Source: Albimonas marina (GTDB lineage: Bacteria > Pseudomonadota > Alphaproteobacteria > Rhodobacterales > Rhodobacteraceae). From it: a stretch of 64,000 bases of DNA. This document shows, piece after piece, positions 40,662 to 49,802 of the stretch. Made by a program: the position numbers and the translations under genes. Numbering within the stretch: the first letter of the stretch is position 1; every line of letters starts with the position of its first letter. Location of the stretch: NCBI RefSeq assembly GCF_029223255.1, contig NZ_JARHUC010000001.1, positions 186,001 to 250,000 of the forward strand. The letters run 5' to 3'. Under the pieces are notes generated by a model, which saw only the letters and a list, made by a program, of their open reading frames with translations, had not been told where the DNA came from and searched no databases.

Positions 40662-41563
40662 CGACGCCTCCTGTAGATCGTGCGCCCTTCCGAGCGCAGC
40701 AGCGGATGCTCGCCCAGGAGCGACTCGGAATGGCCCAGGTAGAGGATGCCGTCGTCGGTCAGCGCCTCGGCGAAGCGGCGCACGAGGCCGGCCTTGGTCT
40801 CTGCGTCGAAGTAGATCAGCACGTTCCGGCAGAAGATCGCGTCGAAAGGGCCGCGAAACGGCCAGGGATGCAGCAGATTCAGCTTGCGGAAGGCGATCAT
40901 CGCCCGGACCTGGCTGGAGAATTCCACCCGGTCTCCGCTTTTCGCGAGCGCGCCCGATCGCAGCTCGGCCGGGATGTCGGCCGCCCGCGCCTCCGGGTAG
41001 ACGCCGGCCTTGCCGGTCGCCAGCACGTTGGTGTCGAGGTCGGTGGCCAGGATGCGGAAGTCGACGCTGGCCATGCTGCGCGCCGCGGCGCGGGCGGTCA
41101 GGGCGATCGAATAAGGCTCCTCCCCCGTCGAGCAGCCAGCCGACCAGACCCGCAGCCGCGTCTTGCCCGATTTCGCCAGCGGCTCCAGCACATGCTCGCG
41201 CAGGTGGGTGAAGTGATGTCCTTCCCGGAAGAAGGAGGTGAGGTTGGTAGTCACCGCGTTGGTGAACTGCACCAGCTCGCCCGCGCCCTCCGGCCGGTCG
41301 ATCAGGTCCATGTACTGGCCGAAGGAGGTCAGGCCCGTGGCCCGCAGACGCCGGGACAGCCGCGTGTAGACCATCTGACGCTTGTGGTCCTTCAGGACGA
41401 TGCCGGCGATCTCGAAGACCTTGGCGGTGATACGGTTGAACTCGGCGTCCGACATCACGAACTCGCCGCCGTAGGTCGCCGGATCCTCGCCGCGGCTTGC
41501 AGCGGACGGTGGGGCCGAGCGCGGCGGCGACGCCGCAGAGCCGGTTTGAAGCGCGCGGTTCAT
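40658..41563 (-). CDS. cheR: Chemotaxis protein methyltransferase CheR
   Basis: SAM-dependent methyltransferase that methylates receptor glutamates. 301 residues. After a ~35-residue low-complexity N-terminus comes the CheR N-domain (FNRITAKVFEIAGIVLKDHKRQMVYTRLSRRLR). NLTSFFRE and the SAM motif VWSAGCSTGEEPYSIA follow, and IFCRNVLIYFD marks the core. It is four bases from the receptor gene, whose product carries a CheR-tethering pentapeptide. Confidence 0.96.
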   Translation of the reverse strand: MNRALQTGSAASPPRSAPPSAASRGEDPATYGGEFVMSDAEFNRITAKVFEIAGIVLKDHKRQMVYTRLSRRLRATGLTSFGQYMDLIDRPEGAGELVQFTNAVTTNLTSFFREGHHFTHLREHVLEPLAKSGKTRLRVWSAGCSTGEEPYSIALTARAAARSMASVDFRILATDLDTNVLATGKAGVYPEARAADIPAELRSGALAKSGDRVEFSSQVRAMIAFRKLNLLHPWPFRGPFDAIFCRNVLIYFDAETKAGLVRRFAEALTDDGILYLGHSESLLGEHPLLRSEGRTIYRRRR

Positions 41564-41567
41564 CGTC

Positions 41568-44500
41568 TCAGAACTCCGACCAATCCTGATCGTCCTCTGC
41601 GGCTGACGCGGGGGCCGGCGACGGACGGGTTGCGGGCTTGGGTTCAGGCTTGATCGCGGCCGGCTTCGACGCGGGGGGTTTGGGGGCAGGCGCTTTGGGA
41701 GCAGCCGCCGCGGGGGCGGCGGCAGGTTTCGGCGTGGCGGGCCGGACGGGCGCCGGGCGGGCGGCGCCGGGCGCCGGAGTCGACGGACGCGGCGCGGGCG
41801 CAGGCGCCTTTGGCGCGGGCTTGGCCGACGAGGCGGGCGCGGAGGCGGGACGTGCGGGCGCGGGACGTGCGGAGGCCGTGGCGGTCGGCCGAGCGGGCGT
41901 CGCGGGGCGGGACGTGGTCGGGCGCGGCGCGGTCGCGCCGCCGCCGCCGCCGACGGCGTGGGCCTGCGTCGCGACCGTCCGCGCCGTCTGCGTCTCTCTG
42001 GTCTGGAAGAACCCGACCCGCTCGATGAGCCAGCGCGCCTCGTTCTGGAGCCGTCGGGCGGCGGCCGCGCTCTCCTCGGCCATGGCGGAGTTGCGCTGGG
42101 TGGCGTCGTCCATGTGGCTGACCGCCTGGCTGGTCTCCTGCACGCCGGAGCTCTGCTCGCGCACCGCCGACGAGATGTCCTCGATCGTGGCGGCGGTGCG
42201 GGCGATGCCTTCGGCGATCTCCTCCAGCGCGCTGCCGGTGGACTGCACCAGGCGCACCCCTTCGCCGACATGGCTGGAGGACGCCTCGATCAGCGCCGAG
42301 ATGTCCTTCGCCGCCTGGCTGGAGCGTTGGGCGAGGGTGCGGACCTCGGCGGCGACCACCGCGAAGCCCTTGCCGGCCTCGCCCGCGCGCGCGGCCTCGA
42401 CCGCCGCGTTCAGGGCCAGAAGGTTGGTCTGGAAGGCGATCGAATCGATCACCGAGATGATGTCCGATATCTTGGCCGAGCTCTCCTCGATCCGGCTCAT
42501 CGCGGAGACCGCGTTCGACATCACCCCGCGGCCCGCTTCCGCGCGCGTGGCGGCGTCGCGCGCCAGCGACTCGGCGGCGTCGGCATTGTCGGCCGTGGTC
42601 TTCACGTTGGCCGCCATTTCCTCCATCGTCGCGGCCGTCTCCTCGAGCGAGGAGGCCTGGCTCTCGGTGCGCGAGCTCAGGTCGGAGGCGCCCGTGGAGA
42701 TGCTGTCCGCCGTCTCCCGCATCCCGTCGGCCGATCGCGCGATGTCGGCGATCGTCTCCGCGAGGCGGGCCACGGCCTGGTTCAGGTTCGCCGCCGCTTC
42801 GCCGAAGCGGCCGTCGTGGCCTTCGGTCATGCGATGCGACAGGCGGCCGGAGGTCAACGCTTCGACCATCCGCTCGAGCTCGGCGAAGAAGCCGCCCGAC
42901 AGGGCGCCCATCTTGTTGATCGAGCGGGCGACGAGGCGCGCGAAGCGGTCGTCGGAATCCTCGTCCAGCTTCTTGGAGAAGTCGCCCTTGGCGACCGCCT
43001 CCAGCACCTCGTTCACCTGCCGCTCGACCACCAGCGCGCTCGACCGGTCGCGCCAGGTCACCGCCCGGCCGATCAAGGCGCCGGCGTCGTCGCGCATCTC
43101 CACGATCACGAGGCCGTAGAGACGGTCGTCGTACTGCAGGAGCGGCGCGCCCGCGCGGTCGGGTTTCAGGAACACCGAGGGATCGGCGTGGAGCATCCGC
43201 GCCTCCAGCCCCACGATCGAGGTCGCGCCCGCGGGAACGCCGGGCATCGCGCGGCGGATCCGGCCGAAGCCCTCTTCCATCGCCGCGTTGGCGAAGACGA
43301 CGCGCAGGTCCGTGTCGAGGATCATCACCATCTCGGACGACGCGGTCAGCGCCGTCGCGATCCGGCGGGCGGCGACGGAGGCGCCGTGGATCTCGGAGAG
43401 CGAGCGCGCGAGATCGCCGAGCTCGTCGGTTCGTCCCGCGCCCGGAACATCGACCGCGCGTCCCGCCAGGAGTTCGCTCACCGACTCGGTCATCCGCCGC
43501 ACCGGCGCGGCGAAGCTGCGCGCCACCAGCCAGCCCAGGCCGAGCGCCAGCAGGAGCGCCGGCAGCGAGGCGAGGGCCGAGGCCTGCATCTGCGACATGC
43601 GGGCGGCCGCGATGATGCGCGTCGGCTCCTCGGCCACGGCGACCCAGTCGAGACCCGCGATCTCGATCGGGTGGACGCTGATGGTGGCTTCCTCGCCGAA
43701 CACGCCCGGGTGCTCGGTCGAGGCCTCGAGGGCGGCGGCCGGAAGATCGACGCGCGTTGCAAGAATGTCGTCCTGCGGGGTCTGCGGCAGGTCGGACCGC
43801 AGCAGGCCGTCGCCGCCGGCGATGAACAGGGCGGTGTCTTCGCTCAGGCTGACGGTCGAGAGGATAAAGGCGAACTCGTCCGACGGCAGCTGCAGCGCCA
43901 TCACGCCCAGAACCCGCCCATCCGGCGCCACGGCCGGGGTCGCGACGAAGGCCGCCGGCGCGCCGCCGCTCGGCGCATAGCCGGCGAGGTCGACGATCGC
44001 CGTCTCGCCCGGCTTCAGGCCGCGGGCCTTCCGGAACACCTCCGCCAGGCCCGAGTCCTTGAAGCGTCCCGTCAGCAGGTTCTCCCCGAAATTGGCCTCC
44101 TTCGCGACCGAATAGATCACCTCGCCTTCGGTCGAGATCAGGAACAGGTCGTGGTAGCCGCGTTGCTCCTGAAAGCCGCGGTAGGTGCGATGGTGGCGCG
44201 AATGCGCGTCGGACCAGTCGGACCCGTCGCCGGCGTCGTCGAGCTCGGCCCGTCGGCCGGCGGGCAGGGGGGACTCCTCGCGGTAGAGACGCGTGACCGC
44301 CTTGCCGTCGGTCGCCCAAGGGCCGAGAAAATCCTCGAAATCGTCGGTTCCCAGTTCCGACCGGCGCAGGAAGCCGAGGTCGCGCTCGACCTGCTGGATG
44401 TAGGATTCGATGCGCTGAGCGGCGAGCTGGGCGGCGTCGGTCACGTCCCGCACCGACTCGTTGCGCAGCTCGCGGTCCGAGCGGGCCAGATCCACGGCAC

Positions 44501-44603
44501 CCACGGCCAGACCGGTGAGCAGCGCGGCGCCTCCGGCCGCGAGGGTCAGCTTGATCCCGATCGAGAGGCCGCTTCGGGCCCGGGTCTTCTGGCTGGTGGT
44601 CAT
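41568..44603 (-). CDS. Methyl-accepting chemotaxis protein with periplasmic sensor, PAS and CheR-tether
   Basis: 1011-residue inner-membrane chemoreceptor. TM1 is about 16-37, a periplasmic Cache-like sensor 38-340, TM2 341-363, HAMP 364-415. A PAS-like domain spans ~416-520 ([23 protein letters not shown]), then a second HAMP-like region and the signalling domain, with its hairpin tip [21 protein letters not shown] at about 719-739. Residues ~885-1005 are a Pro/Ala/Lys-rich tail ending in DWSEF, an xWxxF pentapeptide. Such pentapeptides bind CheR/CheB. The ATG at 44603 follows GGAGAG. The ligand is unknown. Confidence 0.95.
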   Translation of the reverse strand: MTTSQKTRARSGLSIGIKLTLAAGGAALLTGLAVGAVDLARSDRELRNESVRDVTDAAQLAAQRIESYIQQVERDLGFLRRSELGTDDFEDFLGPWATDGKAVTRLYREESPLPAGRRAELDDAGDGSDWSDAHSRHHRTYRGFQEQRGYHDLFLISTEGEVIYSVAKEANFGENLLTGRFKDSGLAEVFRKARGLKPGETAIVDLAGYAPSGGAPAAFVATPAVAPDGRVLGVMALQLPSDEFAFILSTVSLSEDTALFIAGGDGLLRSDLPQTPQDDILATRVDLPAAALEASTEHPGVFGEEATISVHPIEIAGLDWVAVAEEPTRIIAAARMSQMQASALASLPALLLALGLGWLVARSFAAPVRRMTESVSELLAGRAVDVPGAGRTDELGDLARSLSEIHGASVAARRIATALTASSEMVMILDTDLRVVFANAAMEEGFGRIRRAMPGVPAGATSIVGLEARMLHADPSVFLKPDRAGAPLLQYDDRLYGLVIVEMRDDAGALIGRAVTWRDRSSALVVERQVNEVLEAVAKGDFSKKLDEDSDDRFARLVARSINKMGALSGGFFAELERMVEALTSGRLSHRMTEGHDGRFGEAAANLNQAVARLAETIADIARSADGMRETADSISTGASDLSSRTESQASSLEETAATMEEMAANVKTTADNADAAESLARDAATRAEAGRGVMSNAVSAMSRIEESSAKISDIISVIDSIAFQTNLLALNAAVEAARAGEAGKGFAVVAAEVRTLAQRSSQAAKDISALIEASSSHVGEGVRLVQSTGSALEEIAEGIARTAATIEDISSAVREQSSGVQETSQAVSHMDDATQRNSAMAEESAAAARRLQNEARWLIERVGFFQTRETQTARTVATQAHAVGGGGGATAPRPTTSRPATPARPTATASARPAPARPASAPASSAKPAPKAPAPAPRPSTPAPGAARPAPVRPATPKPAAAPAAAAPKAPAPKPPASKPAAIKPEPKPATRPSPAPASAAEDDQDWSEF

Positions 44604-44744
44604 CCGGCTCTCCGTTCGCCGTGCTTGCGGCCGTAGATCGACTCGTCCCGACGTCGACCGGCGTCGACGCACGTCCTTCCTGCGCGCCGCCGATCGGCGC
44701 GCGAACCGTCGCCTTCCCTCCCCGCCCGGCGGGAGGGGGCCGCG

Positions 44745-45266
44745 TCAGGCAACCCCGCGGACCGCGCCGAACAGCGACTTGAGGTCCAGCAGCGCGACCA
44801 TTCCGGACTCGGCGTTCACCAGGCCGTTGATCGCCGACTGGTCGAGGTCCGCCTCAGAGGGCGGCACCGGCCGGATGTCGTCGAAGGCGACGCTGATGAT
44901 GTCGCTGACCGCGTCGACGAGGACGCCCACGGTCTGCTCGCCGATCCAGACGATGACCACGACATGGGTCTCGGTCGCCTCGGTCAGGGCGCCGCCGAAG
45001 CGGGCGCGCAGGTCATGCACCGGCACGATGGTGCCGCGCAGGTTCAGCACGCCGCGCATGTAGTGGGGCTGGTTGGGCAGGGCCGTCGTCGGGGTCCACT
45101 GCTTGATCTCGCGCACCAGCACGATGTCGACCCCGTAGGCGCGATCGCCCACCAGGAAGGTCACGTACTGCTTCAGCCGGCCCCCCGCCGCGGGGGCGCC
45201 GGCGGCGGAGGGAGCCGGAGCGCCCAGGCCGTTGATGGCGGGGGCGGCGTCGGTCTGGGTCTGCAT
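44745..45266 (-). CDS. cheW: Chemotaxis coupling protein CheW
   Basis: Links the receptor to CheA. 173 residues. A ~30-residue Ala/Pro-rich leader precedes the CheW fold: LKQYVTFLVGDRAYGVDIVLVREI, then the LPNQPHYMRGVLNLRGTIVPVHDLRARFG core. It starts eight bases after the cheA stop. A bulged GC hairpin at 44716-44737 lies just past its stop, in the 141-base gap before mcp, and could reduce read-through. Confidence 0.95.
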   Translation of the reverse strand: MQTQTDAAPAINGLGAPAPSAAGAPAAGGRLKQYVTFLVGDRAYGVDIVLVREIKQWTPTTALPNQPHYMRGVLNLRGTIVPVHDLRARFGGALTEATETHVVVIVWIGEQTVGVLVDAVSDIISVAFDDIRPVPPSEADLDQSAINGLVNAESGMVALLDLKSLFGAVRGVA

Positions 45267-45274
45267 CGCGTCGC

Positions 45275-47368
45275 TCAATGGAAGGTCTCCTGCATCGGGG
45301 CCCGCGCGAGCCCGCCCATGGACACGAGCGACGGGACGTCGAGGATCAGCGCCACCCGTCCGTCGCCCAGGATCGTGGCGCCGGAGACGCCCTCGACCCG
45401 CTGGAAGTTCGCCTCGAGGCTCTTGAGAACCACCTGCCGCTGGCCGATCAGCTCGTCGACGAGCAGGGCGACGAGACCCCGCGTCTCGGTGTCGACCACG
45501 ATCGCCATCTCCTCGCGCTTCTCGCCGAGGCCGATGCCGAGCGTGTCGCGCAGGCTGATCAGGCGCAGGTACTCGCCGCGGCGGGCGAGGACCTGGGAGC
45601 GGTCGGGCAGCATCTCGACCCGCTCGCCCTCGATCCGAAGCGCCTCGACCACCGAGCTGAGCGGCAGGATGAAACGTTCGTCGCCCACGCAGACGGTCAT
45701 CCCGTCCAGCACCGCCAGGGTCAGCGGCAGGGTGATCTGGAAGCGCGTGCCCTTGCCGGGGTCGGAGCGCATGTGGATGCGGCCGCCCAGCGCCTGGATC
45801 TTCTTCTTCACCACGTCCATCCCGACCCCGCGCCCGGAGACCGAGCTGATCTCCTTGGCGGTCGAGAAGCCGGGGTGGAAGATCAGCTGGTCGATCTCCT
45901 CGGGGGGGAGGTTGTCCTCGGGGCCGATCAGGCCGTTCTCGATGGCCTTCTCCATCACCCGCTCGCGGTTCACGCCGCGGCCGTCGTCCTCGACGATGAT
46001 GATCACCCGCTCGCCACGGTGTTCGGCGGCGAGGCGGATCGTGCCGGTGCGGGGCTTGCCCAGCTGCTCGCGCTCGTCGGGGCCCTCGAGCCCGTGGTCC
46101 ATCGAGTTGCGCAGCATGTGGGTGAGGGGTTCGGCGAGCTCCTCGATAACGGTGGTGTCGACCTCGGTATGCTCGCCGGCCAGCACCAGCCGCGCCTCCT
46201 TGTCGAGCTTCTCGGCCAGGTCGCGCACCACGCGCGGCATGCGGGAGAACACCGACTTCACCGGCTGGGCGCGGATCGCCATGACCGATTCCTGGAGCTC
46301 GCGGGTCTGACGGCTCATCGCCTCGACCGAGTGGCCGACCTCCAGCGCGGTGTGGGCGTCGGTCTCGCTCAGCTTCTGGGCCAGCACGGCCTGGGTGATC
46401 ACGATCTCGCCGACGAGGTTCACCAGGCGGTCGATGCGGGTCAGCTCCACGCGCAGGGTCTTCGAGGGGCCGTGACGACCCCCCTCCTTGCCCTCGCCGC
46501 CGCCCGAGGGCGCCGACGGCGCCGCGGCCGCGGGGGCGGGCGCGTCGGGTTCGGGCGCGGCGGGGGCCGCGGCCGCCGGCGCCGCCTCGGGTCCCGCGCC
46601 GGCGGCGGGAGCGGTCGCGGGCGGGTTGTCGATCCAGGGATCCTCGAACGCCAGCTCGGCGATATGTTCGTAGACGAGGAAGAAGTCGCGCAGTTCGGCG
46701 GTGGGCCGGTCGGTTTCGAAGCGCAGGCGCCAGCCCAGCGGACAGCCCTCGGAGGTCAGCTCCTCCAGCGGGGGGAGATCGCCGAAGGGCTCGGCGGCGA
46801 CCAGGTCGAACTCGCGCGCCGCGCGGATCATGCGCAGGGGATCGTGGCCGGCGTTGACGAAGTCGTCGTGCAGGCGGATGGAGACGGTGACCTCGCGCGG
46901 CTCGAGCTCGGCCGGCTCGGGTTCGACAGGGGCGGGGGCGGCCGCCGCCACGGGGGCGTCGTCCTCGGTCTCCTCGGCGGAGGAGCGGCCGGTCATCTCC
47001 TCGAGCTCCTGGCGCACGCGGGCCACGGCGCCCTCGTCGACCTGGGCGCCGTCGCGGGCCTGCTCGATCAGGACCTCCATGATGTCGCCGGCGCGCATCA
47101 GGAGGTTCACGACCTCCGAGTTCAGCGCCAGCCGGCCCGAGCGCAGGCCGTCCATCACCGTCTCGAAGACATGGGCGAAGCCGATCAGCGCGTCGAAGCC
47201 GAAGGCGGCGGCGCCGCCCTTGACCGAGTGCACGGCCCGGAAGGCCGCGTTCACCAGCTCGGGGTCGCGGTCCCCGTCCATCAGCCGGTCGAGCTGCTCC
47301 TGCAGATCGCCCAGCAGCTCGCCGCATTCGGTGAAGAACAGCGCGAGATAGTCTTCGGAATCGTCCAT
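45275..47368 (-). CDS. cheA: Chemotaxis histidine kinase CheA
   Basis: 697-residue cytoplasmic kinase. P1 has the phosphorylated His47 (RAVHSVKGGAA). A P2-like/regulatory region (about 155-245) is flanked by acidic and Ala/Pro linkers. Dimerisation P3 starts near SKTLRVELTRIDRLVNLVGEIVI. P4 kinase boxes are HMLRNSMDHGLE (N), DDGRGV (G1) and GRGVGMDVV (G2). P5 is the CheW-like C-terminus. A GGGAG site precedes the ATG. The P2 segment (EVTVSIRLHDDFVNAGHDPLRMIRAARE) resembles the second adaptor domain common in alphaproteobacteria. Confidence 0.97.
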   Translation of the reverse strand: MDDSEDYLALFFTECGELLGDLQEQLDRLMDGDRDPELVNAAFRAVHSVKGGAAAFGFDALIGFAHVFETVMDGLRSGRLALNSEVVNLLMRAGDIMEVLIEQARDGAQVDEGAVARVRQELEEMTGRSSAEETEDDAPVAAAAPAPVEPEPAELEPREVTVSIRLHDDFVNAGHDPLRMIRAAREFDLVAAEPFGDLPPLEELTSEGCPLGWRLRFETDRPTAELRDFFLVYEHIAELAFEDPWIDNPPATAPAAGAGPEAAPAAAAPAAPEPDAPAPAAAAPSAPSGGGEGKEGGRHGPSKTLRVELTRIDRLVNLVGEIVITQAVLAQKLSETDAHTALEVGHSVEAMSRQTRELQESVMAIRAQPVKSVFSRMPRVVRDLAEKLDKEARLVLAGEHTEVDTTVIEELAEPLTHMLRNSMDHGLEGPDEREQLGKPRTGTIRLAAEHRGERVIIIVEDDGRGVNRERVMEKAIENGLIGPEDNLPPEEIDQLIFHPGFSTAKEISSVSGRGVGMDVVKKKIQALGGRIHMRSDPGKGTRFQITLPLTLAVLDGMTVCVGDERFILPLSSVVEALRIEGERVEMLPDRSQVLARRGEYLRLISLRDTLGIGLGEKREEMAIVVDTETRGLVALLVDELIGQRQVVLKSLEANFQRVEGVSGATILGDGRVALILDVPSLVSMGGLARAPMQETFH

Positions 47369-47390
47369 CTGGATCTCCCTGCGCCGGCCG

Positions 47391-47750
47391 TCAGGCCAGC
47401 CGAGCCACGAGGCCCAGGATCTGGTCGGGGTCGAAGGGCTTGGTCAGCCAGCCGGTGGCCTTCACCTCGCGGGCGCGGTCCTTGAGCTCCTGCGCCGTCT
47501 CGGTGGTCAGCAGCAGGATCGGCAGGCTGCGGCCCTCGGGTTCGCGCCGTGCGGCGGCGATGAACTCGAGGCCGTTCATCTTGGGCATGTTCAGATCGGT
47601 TATCACCAGATCGGGCCGATGCTCGCGCAGCTTGTCGAGCGCCTCGACCCCGTCCTTGGCGGTGAACACCTCGTGGCCGCCCCGCTCGAGACAGGCCTTG
47701 AGCATGTTCAGCAGCGCACGGGTGTCGTCCACGGCGAGAATGCGGCTCAT
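47391..47750 (-). CDS. Chemotaxis response regulator CheY (copy before cheA)
   Basis: 119-residue receiver. Asp8-Asp9, phosphoacceptor Asp52 (VITDLNMPKMNG), Thr82-Thr83 and Lys104 (WLTKPF) are present. The start overlaps the STAS-like gene by four bases and the stop is 22 bases from cheA. In multi-CheY systems one copy often drives the motor and the other drains phosphate. Which does which here cannot be told. Confidence 0.95.
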   Translation of the reverse strand: MSRILAVDDTRALLNMLKACLERGGHEVFTAKDGVEALDKLREHRPDLVITDLNMPKMNGLEFIAAARREPEGRSLPILLLTTETAQELKDRAREVKATGWLTKPFDPDQILGLVARLA

Positions 47751-48409
47751 GCGCGGATCTCCATCTTCATCAGGTCTCCGAAGAGCCCGAGGTCCGAAAA
47801 CGCGTCCACGAAGGCCGGGGACGGGCTTGTCACGACGGCGGGGGCGCCGGCCTCCGCCCGGACGCGGGCGGCGGCGACGATGGCCAGGATGTACGGGGTC
47901 GAGGGGTTTTCGACCTCCGAGGCGTCCAGGGTCAGCGGCGCCCCGGCCGGCGCGGCGCGCAGCCAGGCCAGGAGCTCCTCGGTCTCGTCGTGACGGGCGC
48001 GACGGTGGAGGCGGATGGGATCGCCGTCGCCGGCGGGCGCGTCGGCGGGGGCCTCTTCGCCGTTCTCCGCGACCTCTTCCGGCGCGCCGTCGAGGTCCGG
48101 GTCCGCGTCGCCCCCCGGATCGTCGGCGGCGAGCGCGGCGGGGTCGGCGTCTTCCAGCGCCTCGTCCGCAGGCGCCTCCTCGGCGAGCTCGGGATCGGCG
48201 GCCTCGGCGGACGCCTCCAGCGCATCGGGCTCCGCCTCATCCTCCGCGTCGGGCGAGGCGACGAGGGGTTCGTCCATGGGATCCGTCTCCGACGCCCTGT
48301 CGGGCTCCGCCTCGGGGGGCGGGGGCGCCGCCTCCAGCTCCGGTCCGGCGTCCGTCTCCGGCGCGTCGCCGGGGGCGGCCTTGCCGCGGGACGTGCGTTT
48401 CGCCGTCAT
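47747..48409 (-). CDS. STAS-domain-like protein with long acidic N-terminal arm
   Basis: 220 residues. About 1-130 is intrinsically disordered, rich in Asp, Glu, Ala and Pro. From ~130 an alpha/beta segment (IRLHRRARHDETEELLAWL ... PLTLDASEVENPSTPYILAIVAAARVRAEAGAPAVVTSPSPAFVDAFSDLGLFG) resembles the STAS/anti-sigma-antagonist fold. The usual D-S-S-G phosphoserine loop reads NPSTPY instead. The start is well supported by GGAAGGAG. Located between fliM and cheY and overlapping cheY, so it probably acts in chemotaxis signalling. Function not known. Confidence 0.7.
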   Translation of the reverse strand: MTAKRTSRGKAAPGDAPETDAGPELEAAPPPPEAEPDRASETDPMDEPLVASPDAEDEAEPDALEASAEAADPELAEEAPADEALEDADPAALAADDPGGDADPDLDGAPEEVAENGEEAPADAPAGDGDPIRLHRRARHDETEELLAWLRAAPAGAPLTLDASEVENPSTPYILAIVAAARVRAEAGAPAVVTSPSPAFVDAFSDLGLFGDLMKMEIRA

Positions 48410-48491
48410 CTGTCGCTCCTTCCCACGAACGAGATCGAGGCCGCGCAGGCGGCCGGCGGTCGGGTCGACGATGCAGGGCGGACGGGCGCGG

Positions 48492-49460
48492 TCATGCCTT
48501 GCCCTCCGACATCGCCATCATCCTCTCGAGGCCCTCGATCAGGCCCGCGTCGGGCCCGTCGACCAGCTTCACCGCCTTGCCGCCGTCGATGGCGCCCAGG
48601 CGGCCCAGCGCCAGGGTCGCGGCCTCGGGGTCGCCCTCGACCAGGAGCTCCACCGCCTCGCGCGATTCGCGCGGGATCGGCAGCAGCATCCCGACCTCCA
48701 GCTCCTCCAGCTCCGCGAGGCGCAGCTTCTGGCGATGCAGGACCGCGCGCAGCCGCACCGGCGCGTCCGAGGCGGCGCGGGCCATGTGGCGGGACCAGAT
48801 GTCGGAGCGCTGCCGGTTGTCGGCCTGCTTGCCGGGCGCGGCGGCGCGGTAGGAGTCGAGCACCGCCAGCGGCAGCACCAGGTCGAACTCGCCCGAGCGG
48901 GCGGCCTCGCCCATGTCGAGGCTGAGCCTCAGCACCAGCACGTCGGAATGTTCGGGCGCGATGCGCACCATGGTGACGTGCTGCTCGAAGTGATCGAGCT
49001 TCATGGCCGAGCGGATGCCGGGGCCCAGGTTGACCCGCAGCGCCGCCTCGAACGCCTCCAGCGCCAGGCGGATGAACTCCTCGCACAGGGCGCAGTCGAT
49101 GGCGGTGACGGAGCGCGCGACGGGCATCGGCGCCGCCGCCGGATCGCCGCCCATGCGCAGGTCGACGATGTGGTAGATCAGGTCCATCCCCACGTTCATC
49201 AGCGCGGAGTTCTGCGAGCCCTTCACGTCGATCACCGCGATCATCGCGGGGACCGGGATCTCCTCCAGCACGCCGGAGAGCTTCCGCACCTCGCAGTCGA
49301 TGACGATGGCCGAGGTCAGGGTCCGCATCAGGCCGCGCAGACGTTCGTCCAGCAGCTTGGCGAAATTCTCCCCGATCTCCTCGATTCCGCGGAAGGGCGC
49401 GCGGCCGACCCGGTTGCCGGCCACCTTTCGGCGGATCGCGCTTTCTGCGGCGGCGTCCAT
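48492..49460 (-). CDS. fliM: Flagellar motor switch protein FliM
   Basis: C-ring component, 322 residues. The middle CheC-like domain includes FAKLLDERLRGLMRTLTSAIVID, and the C-terminal SPOA/FliN-like domain is LAELEELEVGMLLPIPRESREAVELLVEG. The N-terminus (MDAAAESAIRRKVAGNRVG) lacks the canonical LSQxEIDALL CheY-P binding peptide. ATG 49460 has GGAG ten bases upstream; a longer frame is not FliM-like. It leads the che operon and is divergent from motB. Confidence 0.9.
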   Translation of the reverse strand: MDAAAESAIRRKVAGNRVGRAPFRGIEEIGENFAKLLDERLRGLMRTLTSAIVIDCEVRKLSGVLEEIPVPAMIAVIDVKGSQNSALMNVGMDLIYHIVDLRMGGDPAAAPMPVARSVTAIDCALCEEFIRLALEAFEAALRVNLGPGIRSAMKLDHFEQHVTMVRIAPEHSDVLVLRLSLDMGEAARSGEFDLVLPLAVLDSYRAAAPGKQADNRQRSDIWSRHMARAASDAPVRLRAVLHRQKLRLAELEELEVGMLLPIPRESREAVELLVEGDPEAATLALGRLGAIDGGKAVKLVDGPDAGLIEGLERMMAMSEGKA

Positions 49461-49802
49461 TCGCCCGAATCTCCGTGCTTCAGCTTCGGCCCGAAGGGAC
49501 CGTCGGCGCGGAAAGTCGGCGGCAGAGGTTAGAAACGAGTGAACGCCGCCGGCGGGTCGGAGAGGCGGGCCCTTGCGCGGGTTCTGCGCGCGGCGCGCCC
49601 TTCCTGCGGATCGCGCGCGCGCGACCCGCGGGGCGCGGCGGCCTTCATCGGTTGGCAAGGTGGGCGAACGCGCGGTTCCCGCGGCGTTCGCAATCCGGAA
49701 ACCTTGTTACTTTCGAGCAACCTAGTTCCGAAACCACAGCGCAAGGCGGCGGGCGTATCCCGGTCCTCGGGTGGATGAAACCGGATGCAAGGGAGCGAGG
49801 CC
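49461..49802. other. 342-base divergent intergenic region, fliM/motB
   Basis: No gene. It must hold promoters for fliM-che (-) and motB (+). The motB-proximal part (49690-49745) is the least GC-rich. It contains TTGTTACTTTCGAGCAA, an imperfect inverted repeat that might bind a regulator. No certain -35/-10 pair was found. Confidence 0.5.
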
